Of a stretch of DNA of 45,642 bases, positions 17,101 to 25,082 are shown piece by piece; the first letter of the stretch is position 1, and every line of letters starts with the position of its first letter. A program made the position numbers and the translations under genes. This DNA comes from CAYVBW01 sp964449995 (GTDB taxonomy: Bacteria > Patescibacteriota > Microgenomatia > UBA1400 > PJMF01): the NCBI GenBank assembly GCA_964449995.1, contig CAYVBW010000004.1:1-45642 (forward strand), read 5' to 3'. The notes under the pieces were generated by a model. That model saw only the letters and a program-made list of their open reading frames with translations. It searched no databases and was not told where the DNA came from.

Positions 17101-17912
17101 TATTTTTTAATAGCAAAAAACTTCTTTTCTTTAAGAGAGAAGAAAAGCCTATTAGCACGAAAAAGTAGTAAATAAAAACCAATCAAAGTAAACAATAAGT
17201 AAACCAATCCGTCTAAGGCTAATTCGCCCAATAACAGCTGCGAAGGCTGGATAAAGCCCATTAATAAAGAAAAAAAGGAATAACTTATAATAAATGTAAT
17301 AAACAAAAACCCAGTTTGGGCAGTTTTTTTACCAGAGCGATACCATTCAAAGCTACGATAATTAAACTCTAACCAATCTAAACATTTAAAAAGTATGAGA
17401 TGAAAAATAACAAAATATAACTGAAGTGGATGCCTGGGTTCAAAAACACCCGGAAAAATTATCCCCCAAGGCAAACCAGTTGTATGACCAAAACGAATCC
17501 CAGCAAAAAAGAAACCCAAATTTAACCAAAATAAACCCATAACCAAAGCCTGAGCCCACCAATCTAATATCTCAAATTCATCCCATCTTTGCTTTTTGGC
17601 ATAAAAATACAGACATACAGTGGCTCCAACTAAAGCAAAATAAAGATGACTGCCTGGGAAATGAACAATGTTAAGCCACTTCAAAACATCAAATCCGAAT
17701 TTATCCCAACTAATGATAATATGCCCTATCCTACCACTTAACCAACCAACTACAAAAGACAGCAAAAAACCATCAAAAACCTTTGCCTCTAAATAACTTT
17801 CCTCTTTGGCCCTGCGCCAAAAAACAAGAGCACAAGCAAAAAAAGCTATTGCCTGAAATACACTAAGGGTTTGCAGGTGAAATGAGCCAATGTTGATAAG
17901 AGTGGGTAGCAT
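17100..17912 (-). CDS. lgt: Divergent prolipoprotein diacylglyceryl transferase-like membrane protein
   Basis: Lgt attaches diacylglycerol to the cysteine of lipoprotein precursors. This 270-residue protein has about seven hydrophobic segments and the Lgt layout: an early VVGWLSGRIGH segment (residues 54-64, standing for the family's Gly-Gly-Arg region), HFPGSH near 84-89, TGLPWGIIFP near 145-154 and the RHPLQLYF motif at 160-167. The family's Asn and Glu in the NFxNxE-type segment are not conserved here (GFFFAGIRFGH). Family membership is likely, but activity is uncertain. It is the first gene of lgt-rluD-nfo and overlaps rluD by one base. Confidence 0.75.
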   Translation of the reverse strand: MLPTLINIGSFHLQTLSVFQAIAFFACALVFWRRAKEESYLEAKVFDGFLLSFVVGWLSGRIGHIIISWDKFGFDVLKWLNIVHFPGSHLYFALVGATVCLYFYAKKQRWDEFEILDWWAQALVMGLFWLNLGFFFAGIRFGHTTGLPWGIIFPGVFEPRHPLQLYFVIFHLILFKCLDWLEFNYRSFEWYRSGKKTAQTGFLFITFIISYSFFSLLMGFIQPSQLLLGELALDGLVYLLFTLIGFYLLLFRANRLFFSLKEKKFFAIKK

Positions 17913-18037
17913 TTTTAAATTTTAATAACTCTCGCAGTAATTATCAAACAGCCACAGTCAAACTAATTATCCCTTCTAGAGATATCTTTGTATAGACTAA
18001 TTTTTTTTAAGTATTATTTAAAACTTATTATTAAACG

Positions 18038-18122
18038 TGCCGCGGGTGAGAATCGAACTCACACGAGTGTTTAACTCATGGGTTTTTGAGACCCACGCGT
18101 CTGCCAATTCCGCCACCGCGGC
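18038..18122 (-). tRNA. tRNA-Leu(CAA)
   Basis: An 85-nt class II tRNA on the - strand: a perfect 7-bp acceptor stem, D loop, anticodon loop CTCAAAA (anticodon CAA), a long variable arm and T arm with TTCGATT. No CCA is encoded. A TATAAT box on the - strand at 18163-18158 lies about 35 bases upstream of the mature 5' end. Confidence 0.97.
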
Positions 18123-18213
18123 GCACTTTTTTTATATAAAAAAATATATCTAGCCAGATTATATTTTAACAATAACCCTTGCATTTTGCTAGTAATTACA
18201 GCATTATAAAAGT

Positions 18214-18447
18214 ATGAATTTTTTGGAAACGCTTGCCTTTAGTTTGTTTGATGTTACTAGTATTTGGTCAGTAGTAATAAGAGCGATCTTCTGGATGATA
18301 ATTTCAGTTATTATTTTAATAGCCACAGATAATCCAGAAGTTAAAAAAGTTAAACAAGACACAAAATCTTATTTAGGTTTATTTCTCATGGTAGTTGCTG
18401 TTTCAACTACCCTTATCTTTCTTCTATTTGGAATCACTCCTATTTAA
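18214..18447 (+). CDS. Small membrane protein with two helices
   Basis: A 77-residue protein of unknown function with membrane helices at about 20-38 and 52-74, joined by a basic loop (NPEVKKVKQDTK). It is transcribed away from tRNA-Leu and convergent with dnaB, with 8 bases between the two stops. A TATAAA sequence lies only 3 bases before the ATG, too close to be its promoter unless translation starts elsewhere. I see no recognised motif. The clean hydrophobic pattern and charged loop support a real gene. Confidence 0.6.
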   Translation: MNFLETLAFSLFDVTSIWSVVIRAIFWMIISVIILIATDNPEVKKVKQDTKSYLGLFLMVVAVSTTLIFLLFGITPI

Positions 18448-18455
18448 CTACCAAG

Positions 18456-19763
18456 CTAGCCGATTCTACTTTCCATTCCGTAAAATTTAATCCTATCACC
18501 CCTGAAGTAAAGTTCTATTTCACCCAATGGACCGTTTCTATGTTTAGCCACTCGCAAACTAACTTGTTCTCTTAAATCTTCATCTTTACGGTACAAAAAC
18601 ATAACCACATCCGCGTCTTGCTCAATAGCGCCAGATTCTCGTAAATCCGACAGTTGAGGTCTTTTCTCTCCTCTACTCTCAACTGCTCTAGAAAGTTGAG
18701 ATAATGCTAAAATTGGTATTCGCAGTTCTCTGGCAATATTTTTTAAACCCTGAGAAATTTCAGAAACCTCTTGAACTCTATTATCTTTAGTTCTGCCTTG
18801 GGCTAGCTGCAAATAATCCACCACCAAAATATCAATTGCATTTTCAGACATCAACCTTCTGGCTCTGGTTCTCATTTCAAAAATACTTAAGCCCGGAGTA
18901 TCATCAATAAATAAATTTGCTTCAGCCAAGACTCCCATAGCATCAGAAATCTTTAAAAAGTCTTGTTGATTAAGCCTGCCGGTTTTTAGCTTCCAAGCAT
19001 CAATATCAGCTTGCGAAACCAATAAGCGATCGACTAATTCTTCTTTACTCATTTCCAATGAAAAAAACCCCACCTTTTTTTTATACTTAACAGCCATGTT
19101 TTGAGCAACATTTAGGGAAAGAGCTGTTTTTCCCATACCAGGACGAGCAGCCAAGATCAGTAAATTTGATTTTTGCATTCCTGCCAATAAATCGTCTAAA
19201 TCCTGAAAACCACTAGGAACCCCTCGCAGTTCACCCTCACTTTTTTGCAACTCATCTAATCTCTCAAAGCTTTCAACTAACGTATCTTTTAGAGGAATGA
19301 ACTCTCTATCTGAATGAGTCTGAGAAACCTTAAAAACTTTTGATTCTGCCAGATCTAAAACGTCCTGGGCACTCTTGCTGCTATCAAAAGATAGCTCGCT
19401 CATTTGGCTACCAAGATTAATTAATTGGCGCTTAATATAATTTTCTTTAATTAAACGAGCGTAACTCTCAGCATTCGCAGCAGTTGAAAGCTGGTTTGAG
19501 AGCCTTGTTATGGCACTAGCTCCACCCACTCTTTTTAAAACTTTATTCTTTTTTAACTGATTGGTTAAAGTAATAACATCAATTGCTTCTCTTTGTTCAT
19601 ACAGCTGAACTATGCTCTCGTAAATCAATTGATGGTTCTTATCGTAGAAACTTTCAGGCTGAAGATGATCAGATACTTTAAAGATTGCTTCTTCATCTAT
19701 TAAAATTGCTCCTATAACCGACTGTTCTGCTTCTAAATCGTGGGGTGGAATTTTTGGATCCAT
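18456..19763 (-). CDS. dnaB: Replicative DNA helicase DnaB
   Basis: Hexameric helicase that unwinds DNA at the replication fork and recruits primase. The 435-residue protein opens with PPHDLEAEQSVIGAIL (residues 6-21), typical of the DnaB N-terminal domain. The RecA-like motor has Walker A ARPGMGKT at 206-213, a FFSLEMSKEEL motif near 236, Walker B DILVVDYLQL near 312 and the LRESGAIEQDADVV motif near 378. No intein is present. It is monocistronic, with 160 bases of gene-free DNA upstream. Confidence 0.97.
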   Translation of the reverse strand: MDPKIPPHDLEAEQSVIGAILIDEEAIFKVSDHLQPESFYDKNHQLIYESIVQLYEQREAIDVITLTNQLKKNKVLKRVGGASAITRLSNQLSTAANAESYARLIKENYIKRQLINLGSQMSELSFDSSKSAQDVLDLAESKVFKVSQTHSDREFIPLKDTLVESFERLDELQKSEGELRGVPSGFQDLDDLLAGMQKSNLLILAARPGMGKTALSLNVAQNMAVKYKKKVGFFSLEMSKEELVDRLLVSQADIDAWKLKTGRLNQQDFLKISDAMGVLAEANLFIDDTPGLSIFEMRTRARRLMSENAIDILVVDYLQLAQGRTKDNRVQEVSEISQGLKNIARELRIPILALSQLSRAVESRGEKRPQLSDLRESGAIEQDADVVMFLYRKDEDLREQVSLRVAKHRNGPLGEIELYFRGDRIKFYGMESRIG

Positions 19764-19925
19764 AGTTATTAAATTTATATTTATGACACCAAACCTTTAA
19801 AAATAAAGTCGATCATTATTTACTAATAACCCTTACAGACAGTAAATCAGATATTAAGCAAATAAACAGGCAGGAAATTTCAGTGTAGTTTTAACACTAA
19901 ATTCAATCTTCAGTTTAATCAATTT

Positions 19926-20585
19926 TTACGATTTATTCAAGACTACCAACTCCATCTCTTCAGGAAGACTGCTTCTTGAAGTATTTAGTTTGTCAATTGG
20001 CTGAGGCTCTGATTCATAGGCCTTCAGAAATTCTTCTAAAGGCTTTAAGTCTGCAAAGCTTTTTTCACTATGTTCTGACAGTTTGTAAGACATAGGAATC
20101 ACAATGTTTGGCTCCAAAGAACGAGCTACTTTGACTGCTTCTTTAGGCTGGAACGTTAAATGGCCCCCAACAGGTAAAAACAGAATATCAACCAACCCAA
20201 TTTCAGCTACATCCTTTTCTTCTAATCTATGACCCAGACCGCCTAGATGACAAACTCTCAAACCATCAATTAAAATACTAAAAATGTAATTCTCTCCTCT
20301 AATAGATCCTTCTTGATCGTCTTGAAATGTTTTAACTCCAAAAACCGAAACCCCCTGCACTTGATATTCACCTGGCTTCTGAATTACAAAAGGAGTTCTG
20401 CGACGAGAAGTGGCGCTAATATCGCCATGATTATTATGAGCTGGATTATCATGCGACACAGTCACGATATCGGCACTTAAATTAGGCAGTTCAAAACCAA
20501 TAAAGTCATTATAGGGATCGGTTAAAACTGACCCCTCACTTCCTCTTAACTTAAAGCAGGCGTGTCCGTAGTAATTAATAATCAT
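19926..20585 (-). CDS. MBL-fold metallohydrolase-like protein
   Basis: The 219-residue product matches the UlaG-like branch of the metallo-beta-lactamase fold: YYGHACFKLRG near residue 5, LTDPYNDFIGF near 21, a metal-site segment TVSHDNPAHNN near 42-52, CHLGGLGHRL near 112 and FLPVGGHLTF near 136. In the usual HxHxDH ligand motif the second His and the Asp are replaced (HDNPAH), so metal binding or activity may differ. The cellular substrate is unknown. A GGGAG Shine-Dalgarno sequence precedes the ATG. It is transcribed away from the lipoprotein-like genes at 20.9 kb. Confidence 0.8.
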   Translation of the reverse strand: MIINYYGHACFKLRGSEGSVLTDPYNDFIGFELPNLSADIVTVSHDNPAHNNHGDISATSRRRTPFVIQKPGEYQVQGVSVFGVKTFQDDQEGSIRGENYIFSILIDGLRVCHLGGLGHRLEEKDVAEIGLVDILFLPVGGHLTFQPKEAVKVARSLEPNIVIPMSYKLSEHSEKSFADLKPLEEFLKAYESEPQPIDKLNTSRSSLPEEMELVVLNKS

Positions 20586-20856
20586 AATTTGATTCTCCCT
20601 TTCTGAATTTTTTTTTACTCATTACAAAATAGTTTAAATTACTAATCGATTGTATCAAGCTGTGCTTTGAATGCAATTATAAAATAAGTTCTGAGACAAT
20701 CTTGGCGAGGTATCAAATCACAATTAATCTATAGCCAATAACACAGTCTACTACTAATTATCTCGTATTATTTGCAATAAAATCATAGAACAAGTAAGAT
20801 GTTGAGTCTACCACATGCAATTAAAAATATTACCTACTCTAGCTTATTGGATCGGT

Positions 20857-20862
20857 TATAAT
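20857..20862 (+). promoter_or_regulatory. -10 box 10 bases before the anchored Ig-like protein gene
   Basis: TATAAT is followed by 10 bases and the ATG at 20873, so the transcript would have almost no leader. No matching -35 is evident. Confidence 0.55.
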
Positions 20863-20872
20863 ACTTAATGCA

Positions 20873-21316
20873 ATGAAAAAAGAATTTTTGTTAGCAATTA
20901 TTGTTGGTCTGGTAATGGGTTTATTTATCACCTATGGAATTTATTATTCCCAAAAATCTGAAGAACAAACTCAAATAACCACTACCATAGAAGAGTTAGA
21001 AAAAAATGAATCTAGTACTGAGTCCGAAGTAAATGGCCTGGTTACGATTTATAACCCAATTGACGAAAGTATTATTGAAGACAATTCAACAACAGTTACT
21101 GGAAAAACTATAGCTGAAGCATTTGTTATAATTTTTGTTAACGATGACCCCATTATTACTCAAGCTGATGAAACAGGTAATTTTTCAAAAGAAGTTAATT
21201 TAAATGACTTGGCTAATATTATTAGAGTTCATGCAATAGACGAAGATGGCCAAGATTATGTAGTAGAAAGAACAGTTGTTGTTTATGATCAAGAGTTAAC
21301 TGAAGAAGAGGTTTGA
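20873..21316 (+). CDS. Membrane-anchored protein with bacterial Ig-like domain
   Basis: The 147-residue protein has an uncleaved N-terminal membrane anchor (about residues 5-25), a polar Glu/Thr/Ser-rich linker to about 52, and a beta-rich extracellular domain. The pattern VTIYNPIDESII, then TVTGKT.AEAFVIIFVNDDP, then TDETGNFSKEV-like and IIRVHAIDEDG segments, is that of small Ig-like domains found in cell-surface proteins. A short acidic tail follows. The partner is unknown. It is co-directional with the next gene, whose ATG lies 24 bases past this stop. Confidence 0.7.
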   Translation: MKKEFLLAIIVGLVMGLFITYGIYYSQKSEEQTQITTTIEELEKNESSTESEVNGLVTIYNPIDESIIEDNSTTVTGKTIAEAFVIIFVNDDPIITQADETGNFSKEVNLNDLANIIRVHAIDEDGQDYVVERTVVVYDQELTEEEV

Positions 21317-21339
21317 TAAAAAAACACAAATATTTGACA

Positions 21340-22041
21340 ATGAAAAAAAAGTGCATATTTTTACTATTGTTAAGCCTGTTTTTACTGGTTGCAGTTTTTA
21401 ATCCTCCAGTTTCAGCACAAGAAGATACTCAAGAGGAAGAACTGGCTGACCCAGCCACTACAGAAGCTCTTAGAGATCGTATTGAAAAGGCTGTTGAGGA
21501 AAAAAAACTCAATAATAGTGACAGTCAGGCAAATGCCAAGACAAAACGCGGTTTTGTCGGCCAGGTTGAACGTGTTTCCTCTGAATCAATCACCTTTAGC
21601 ACCATTAGAAGTAATTTAATTGTTTCTATTGGAGAACAAACTCAACTAATTTTAGCAAACAGGAACATCAAAATCGAAGATATTTCCATAGAAGATTCTG
21701 CTGTTGTGATGGGATACCAAGAAAAAGACACTTTCTCCCCTCTTAAAATAATCTTTTCGCAGCGTGATTTAAAGCCTAAGCCAGTATTTGTGCTGATTGG
21801 ATCCCTAGTATCAATTGATACCAATCAATTTACCGTTCTATGCAGAAAAGAAAGTCGGGAACATCAGATCTCAATTAATAACCAAACCAAATACGAAGAT
21901 ATTACTGGCGAAACTATTGCTCAAAATCAACTTTTTGAAGATATTCAAATAATTGTTGCAGGATTAACTGAAGTTGACGATACTTCTCAAGAACAAACAA
22001 AAACAGCCTCTATTGTTAAGGTTTTGGTTCAAGTTGACTAA
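21340..22041 (+). CDS. Exported protein with repeated beta-barrel-like domains
   Basis: The frame is open from a TTG overlapping the previous stop, but the ATG at 21340 starts a standard signal peptide (MKKKCIFLLLLSLFLLVAV, with cleavage likely after VSA), so it is chosen, giving 233 residues. The mature part has two related modules, each with a pattern of 'F.G.V..V....ITF' (about 62-140 and 147-225), resembling DUF5666-type domains of surface proteins. That family assignment is tentative. It is probably co-transcribed with the Ig-like protein, suggesting a shared role in the cell envelope. A dispersed repeat follows 34 bases after the stop. Confidence 0.65.
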   Translation: MKKKCIFLLLLSLFLLVAVFNPPVSAQEDTQEEELADPATTEALRDRIEKAVEEKKLNNSDSQANAKTKRGFVGQVERVSSESITFSTIRSNLIVSIGEQTQLILANRNIKIEDISIEDSAVVMGYQEKDTFSPLKIIFSQRDLKPKPVFVLIGSLVSIDTNQFTVLCRKESREHQISINNQTKYEDITGETIAQNQLFEDIQIIVAGLTEVDDTSQEQTKTASIVKVLVQVD

Positions 22042-22074
22042 ATAATTCCAACTCTTTTGCTAAATTTAAAGCAA

Positions 22075-22200
22075 AAATAAATTCGCAAATTAATATTAGT
22101 AATAGATATGAGCTCATTTCTGAGGGGTTTCACCCCGAGCGCGTTTTGTCCCGTACCGCTGAGTGGGACAAGCTAGCGGGGTATATATAATCAGAATTAA
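22075..22200 (+). repeat. Dispersed modular repeat, copy A (126 bp)
   Basis: The left 68 bases differ from copy C by one base, and the first 62 from copy B by one base. A GGGGT-TTC-ACCCC hairpin lies near 22124-22136, and a TTGTCCC/GGGACAA stem (22146-22152 with 22165-22171) in the core. The right end (AAGCTAGCGGGG then a TATA run and AATCAGAATTAA) is shared with B and C. It fills the gap between the exported protein gene and tRNA-Ala(CGC), stopping 11 bases from the tRNA. Confidence 0.9.
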
Positions 22201-22211
22201 GTAAAAGACTG

Positions 22212-22285
22212 TGGACTTGAGGGGATTTGAACCCCTGACCTCTGCTGTGCGATAGCAGCGCTCTAGCCAGCTGAGCTACAAGCCC
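22212..22285 (-). tRNA. tRNA-Ala(CGC)
   Basis: A 74-nt cloverleaf on the - strand with the alanine identity pair G3-U70, anticodon loop ATCGCAC (anticodon CGC) and T loop TTCAAAT. No CCA is encoded. It reads GCG codons and complements the GGC isoacceptor at 6.2 kb. Confidence 0.96.
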
Positions 22286-22362
22286 TTTTTAAAGTTTTTT
22301 CTCTATTCCCTTAATTTTATCACTGTTTTACTTTAACTTTTAACTTTATGCCTTTCTTCTAG

Positions 22363-22368
22363 TATAAT
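22363..22368 (+). promoter_or_regulatory. -10 box 11 bases before hisS
   Basis: TATAAT followed by 11 bases and ATG. The mRNA would start within a few bases of the start codon. Confidence 0.55.
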
Positions 22369-22379
22369 CAGCAACTAGT

Positions 22380-23627
22380 ATGAAAAAAAATTTACAAACA
22401 CTAAAAGGTTTCCGGGATATTTTACCTCAAGAAAAACGCCAAAGAGACTATGTTTTAAATAAAATTACCAAAGTTTTGCAACTATTTGCCTTTGAGCCCA
22501 TGGAAACACCCACTCTTGAATATGCAGACCTCTTGCTGGGAAAATACGGCGCAGAGACAGATAAGCTAGTGTATACCTTCACTGATCAAGGTGAAAGACA
22601 GCTTGGCTTACGCTATGACCAGACTGTGCCAACGGCTCGTATCTTGGCCCAATATCGAAATAATTTACCTAAATTTTTTAGACGCTACCAAATACAAAAT
22701 GTTTTTAGAGCAGAAAAACCTCAAAAAGGCAGGTTTCGAGAATTCACCCAATGTGATTTTGATATATTTGGATCTAACTCCAACTTAGCTGATGCTGAAA
22801 TTTTAGCTTGCGCTTATCAAGCTTACGCCAATATTGGCTTTGACAACATCAAGCTCCTTGTCAATGATAAAAAGTCATTAGTGAGCGCACTAAAACCATT
22901 TGTTACTAAAACAGTTTCTGTTTACGACATTATTCAAAGTTTGGATAAAATAGAAAAAACTACAGTTCAAAAAGTTATCGATGAATTAACAAGAAAAGGT
23001 CTGTCTCCTGAATCTGCACAAAAAATTATTGAGACAGCTCAATCTTTACCGCCATCCAAACAACTTCAAGAGATTATAGATCAAACTATTATTTTGGGAG
23101 TCAAAAAACAAAACTTAATATACTCTCCTCTCTTGGCTCGTGGCTTAGACTACTACACAGATATGATCTGTGAGGTGAAAATTGCTGATTATCCAGTGGG
23201 TTCTGTGGGGGGAGGAGGCCGCTATAACAATTTGATCGAAGATTTAGGTGGAATCAAAATACCTGCTGTTGGTTTTGCCTTTGGTTTTGATCGTACTGTT
23301 GAGGCCGCGGCTGCCCTGAATTTAATTCCCAAATCTCAAAGTTCTAGTCAAGTGCTAGTGACTGTCTTTGACAAAAATTTTATTCCTGACTCACTCGAAA
23401 TTACTAAACAGCTGCGTCAAGCTGGTATTGCTGTAGAGCTTTATCCAGCCCCAGATAGACTTGGCAAACAACTTAATTTAGCAAATCAAAAAAACATTCC
23501 CTTTACCATTGTGATCGGAGATCAGGAAAAACAAAGCTCTCAAATTTCTCTAAAGAATATGAAAACTGGCGAGCAACAGCTGCTCACTGTTGAACAAGCT
23601 ATTGAGCAGCTTACTATCAATGGTTAA
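22380..23627 (+). CDS. hisS: Histidyl-tRNA synthetase
   Basis: Class II synthetase that charges tRNA-His. The 415-residue protein shows GFRDILPQEKRQRDYV near residue 10, motif 2 with LRYDQTVPTARIL near 77 and FRRYQIQNVFRAEKPQKGRF near 100, the histidine-specific LLARGLDYYTDMICEV near 251, and GSVGGGGRYNNL near 275. An anticodon-binding domain follows at about 315-410. The length matches HisRS and not the shorter HisZ. The DMT transporter gene follows 18 bases later. Confidence 0.96.
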   Translation: MKKNLQTLKGFRDILPQEKRQRDYVLNKITKVLQLFAFEPMETPTLEYADLLLGKYGAETDKLVYTFTDQGERQLGLRYDQTVPTARILAQYRNNLPKFFRRYQIQNVFRAEKPQKGRFREFTQCDFDIFGSNSNLADAEILACAYQAYANIGFDNIKLLVNDKKSLVSALKPFVTKTVSVYDIIQSLDKIEKTTVQKVIDELTRKGLSPESAQKIIETAQSLPPSKQLQEIIDQTIILGVKKQNLIYSPLLARGLDYYTDMICEVKIADYPVGSVGGGGRYNNLIEDLGGIKIPAVGFAFGFDRTVEAAAALNLIPKSQSSSQVLVTVFDKNFIPDSLEITKQLRQAGIAVELYPAPDRLGKQLNLANQKNIPFTIVIGDQEKQSSQISLKNMKTGEQQLLTVEQAIEQLTING

Positions 23628-23645
23628 AATTCAGAATAACTTTAA

Positions 23646-24566
23646 ATGAGTAAAAAAACTGCCCAAAAACGCCGAAGGAGGGCCTATTTATATTTACTAA
23701 TTAACACTATCTGCTGGGGAGCAGCCCTAGTGGTTGTTAAACCAGCCCTAGAGTTTACCACTCCTTTCAGGTTTTTATTGTATCGTTATTTGATCGCTGG
23801 TTTATTTTTCTCACTCCCCTACTTATATCTAAACCGAAAAAAACTTAAAAAAATTAAGTTGACTAAAATTATTTTAATAGAGTTGCTAGGAACTGTTTTT
23901 TCCTTAAGCATTTTATTCTCAGGACTGGCACGCACTTCAGCCATTGAAGCCAGCTTAATTGGCACCACTGGACCTGTTTTTATCACCCTGGCTGGAATAA
24001 TCTTACTAAGAGAAAGACAAGAGCGCTGGGAGTGGCTGGGATTAATTTTATCCCTAATCGGTTCTTTATTAATTGTTGCCACCCATAACGGATTTGAAAA
24101 CCAAATATCCTTATCAGGAAACCTATTGGTTCTTGGCTTTAATGTCACCAATGCTCTTTACTTTATCTTGGCTAAAAAACATTACCACACATTGAGTAAG
24201 AGTATCGTCGGAGCAATAAGTTTTTTGGTTGGCATTTTTGGTTTCCTAATGATTAACTTGGTTATTTTTCAAGGGAATTTGCTTCAACTTACTAACCTAA
24301 TTTTTCAAGACTGGATTCATTTCGAAGTACAGTTAGCTTCAATTTACATGGCAATTTTTGGTTCTGTGATTGGCTTAATCGCTTATATTAAAGGCCAGGA
24401 TAAAATTGAGGCCTCTGAAGCAGGTCTCTTTACTTACCTGCAACCATTAATTTATCTACCCCTTGGGATCTTAGTACTTAAAGAAGCAATTTATACTCAA
24501 CAAATTTTAGGTTTGTTAATAGTCTTTTTAGGAGTGTTGGTTGCGGAAAAAAGAAGCCATCTTTAA
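23646..24566 (+). CDS. EamA/DMT-superfamily transporter
   Basis: The 306-residue protein has ten hydrophobic helices in two repeated halves, as in EamA drug/metabolite transporters. Signatures include NTICWGAALVVVKPAL in the first helix, SAIEASLIGTTGPVFITL near 97-114 at the end of the first half, and EASEAGLFTYLQPLIYLPLGIL near 255-275 in the second. A basic N-terminus (KKTAQKRRRR) suggests the positive-inside orientation. The substrate is not predictable: amino acids, nucleotides and small metabolites are all carried in this superfamily. It is read behind hisS on the same transcript. Confidence 0.88.
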   Translation: MSKKTAQKRRRRAYLYLLINTICWGAALVVVKPALEFTTPFRFLLYRYLIAGLFFSLPYLYLNRKKLKKIKLTKIILIELLGTVFSLSILFSGLARTSAIEASLIGTTGPVFITLAGIILLRERQERWEWLGLILSLIGSLLIVATHNGFENQISLSGNLLVLGFNVTNALYFILAKKHYHTLSKSIVGAISFLVGIFGFLMINLVIFQGNLLQLTNLIFQDWIHFEVQLASIYMAIFGSVIGLIAYIKGQDKIEASEAGLFTYLQPLIYLPLGILVLKEAIYTQQILGLLIVFLGVLVAEKRSHL

Positions 24567-24611
24567 TCTCCCCTCCTCCCTAAACTTGTCTCTACTCAGA
24601 CAAAAAAGTTA

Positions 24612-24620
24612 TGTTATAAT
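24612..24620 (+). promoter_or_regulatory. Extended -10 box before rpmE
   Basis: TGTTATAAT, an extended -10 element, is followed by 11 bases and the rpmE ATG. This again predicts a leaderless or nearly leaderless mRNA. Confidence 0.6.
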
Positions 24621-24631
24621 TACCGTTCGTT

Positions 24632-24988
24632 ATGAAAAGCAACATTCATCCAAATTGGCATTCACAAGCTCAAGTTACCTGCAGCTGTGGTAATTCTTTT
24701 GTGACTGGTTCAACTCTTGAAAAAATAGAGGTTGATATTTGTGACAAATGCCATCCTTTTTTTACAGGAGAAATGAAGTTTGTTGACCGCCAAGGAAGAG
24801 TAGACAAATTTAAGCAAAAAGTTGAACAAGCTCAAGCCAGACAAAAACAAAATCAACTTAAACAACAGCAAAAACAGCAATCTCAGGCCCAGCAAAGTGA
24901 AGAAGAAAACCTCACTTATCAAGAAATTCTCAGAGAAAAACAGTCCCAATTAAGGCAGGACAAGAATAAAACAACTGATAAAAAATAA
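24632..24988 (+). CDS. rpmE: 50S ribosomal protein L31 with Gln-rich extension
   Basis: The first 65 residues are a zinc-binding L31: MKSNIHPNWH start, CSCGNSF (C18, C20) and CDKCHPFFTG (C37, C40), with the usual VDRQGRVDKFKQK end. About 50 extra residues follow, dominated by Gln, Lys and Glu and predicted to be helical or disordered, making 118 residues against the usual 70. Such extensions may contact rRNA or neighbouring proteins; this is inference. It stands before prfA on the same strand, as rpmE and prfA do in many bacteria. Confidence 0.93.
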   Translation: MKSNIHPNWHSQAQVTCSCGNSFVTGSTLEKIEVDICDKCHPFFTGEMKFVDRQGRVDKFKQKVEQAQARQKQNQLKQQQKQQSQAQQSEEENLTYQEILREKQSQLRQDKNKTTDKK

Positions 24989-25069
24989 TCAGGTCTCCTT
25001 ATATTTAATAGAAAATATTTCTATATAATTTCCCTTTTGAACAAAACCTAATTAAGCTTAGAGACGGTA

Positions 25070-25075
25070 TATAAT
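25070..25075 (+). promoter_or_regulatory. -10 box 7 bases before prfA
   Basis: TATAAT is followed by 7 bases and the ATG at 25083, so transcription would start at the start codon. No good -35 at 16-18 bases is seen. Confidence 0.55.
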
Positions 25076-25082
25076 ACTAGGC

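Noticed and set aside
24586..24605. Terminator after the DMT transporter gene (TTGTCT/AGACAA)
   Set aside because: The stem is only 6 bp, and on the + strand it is followed by As, not Ts.
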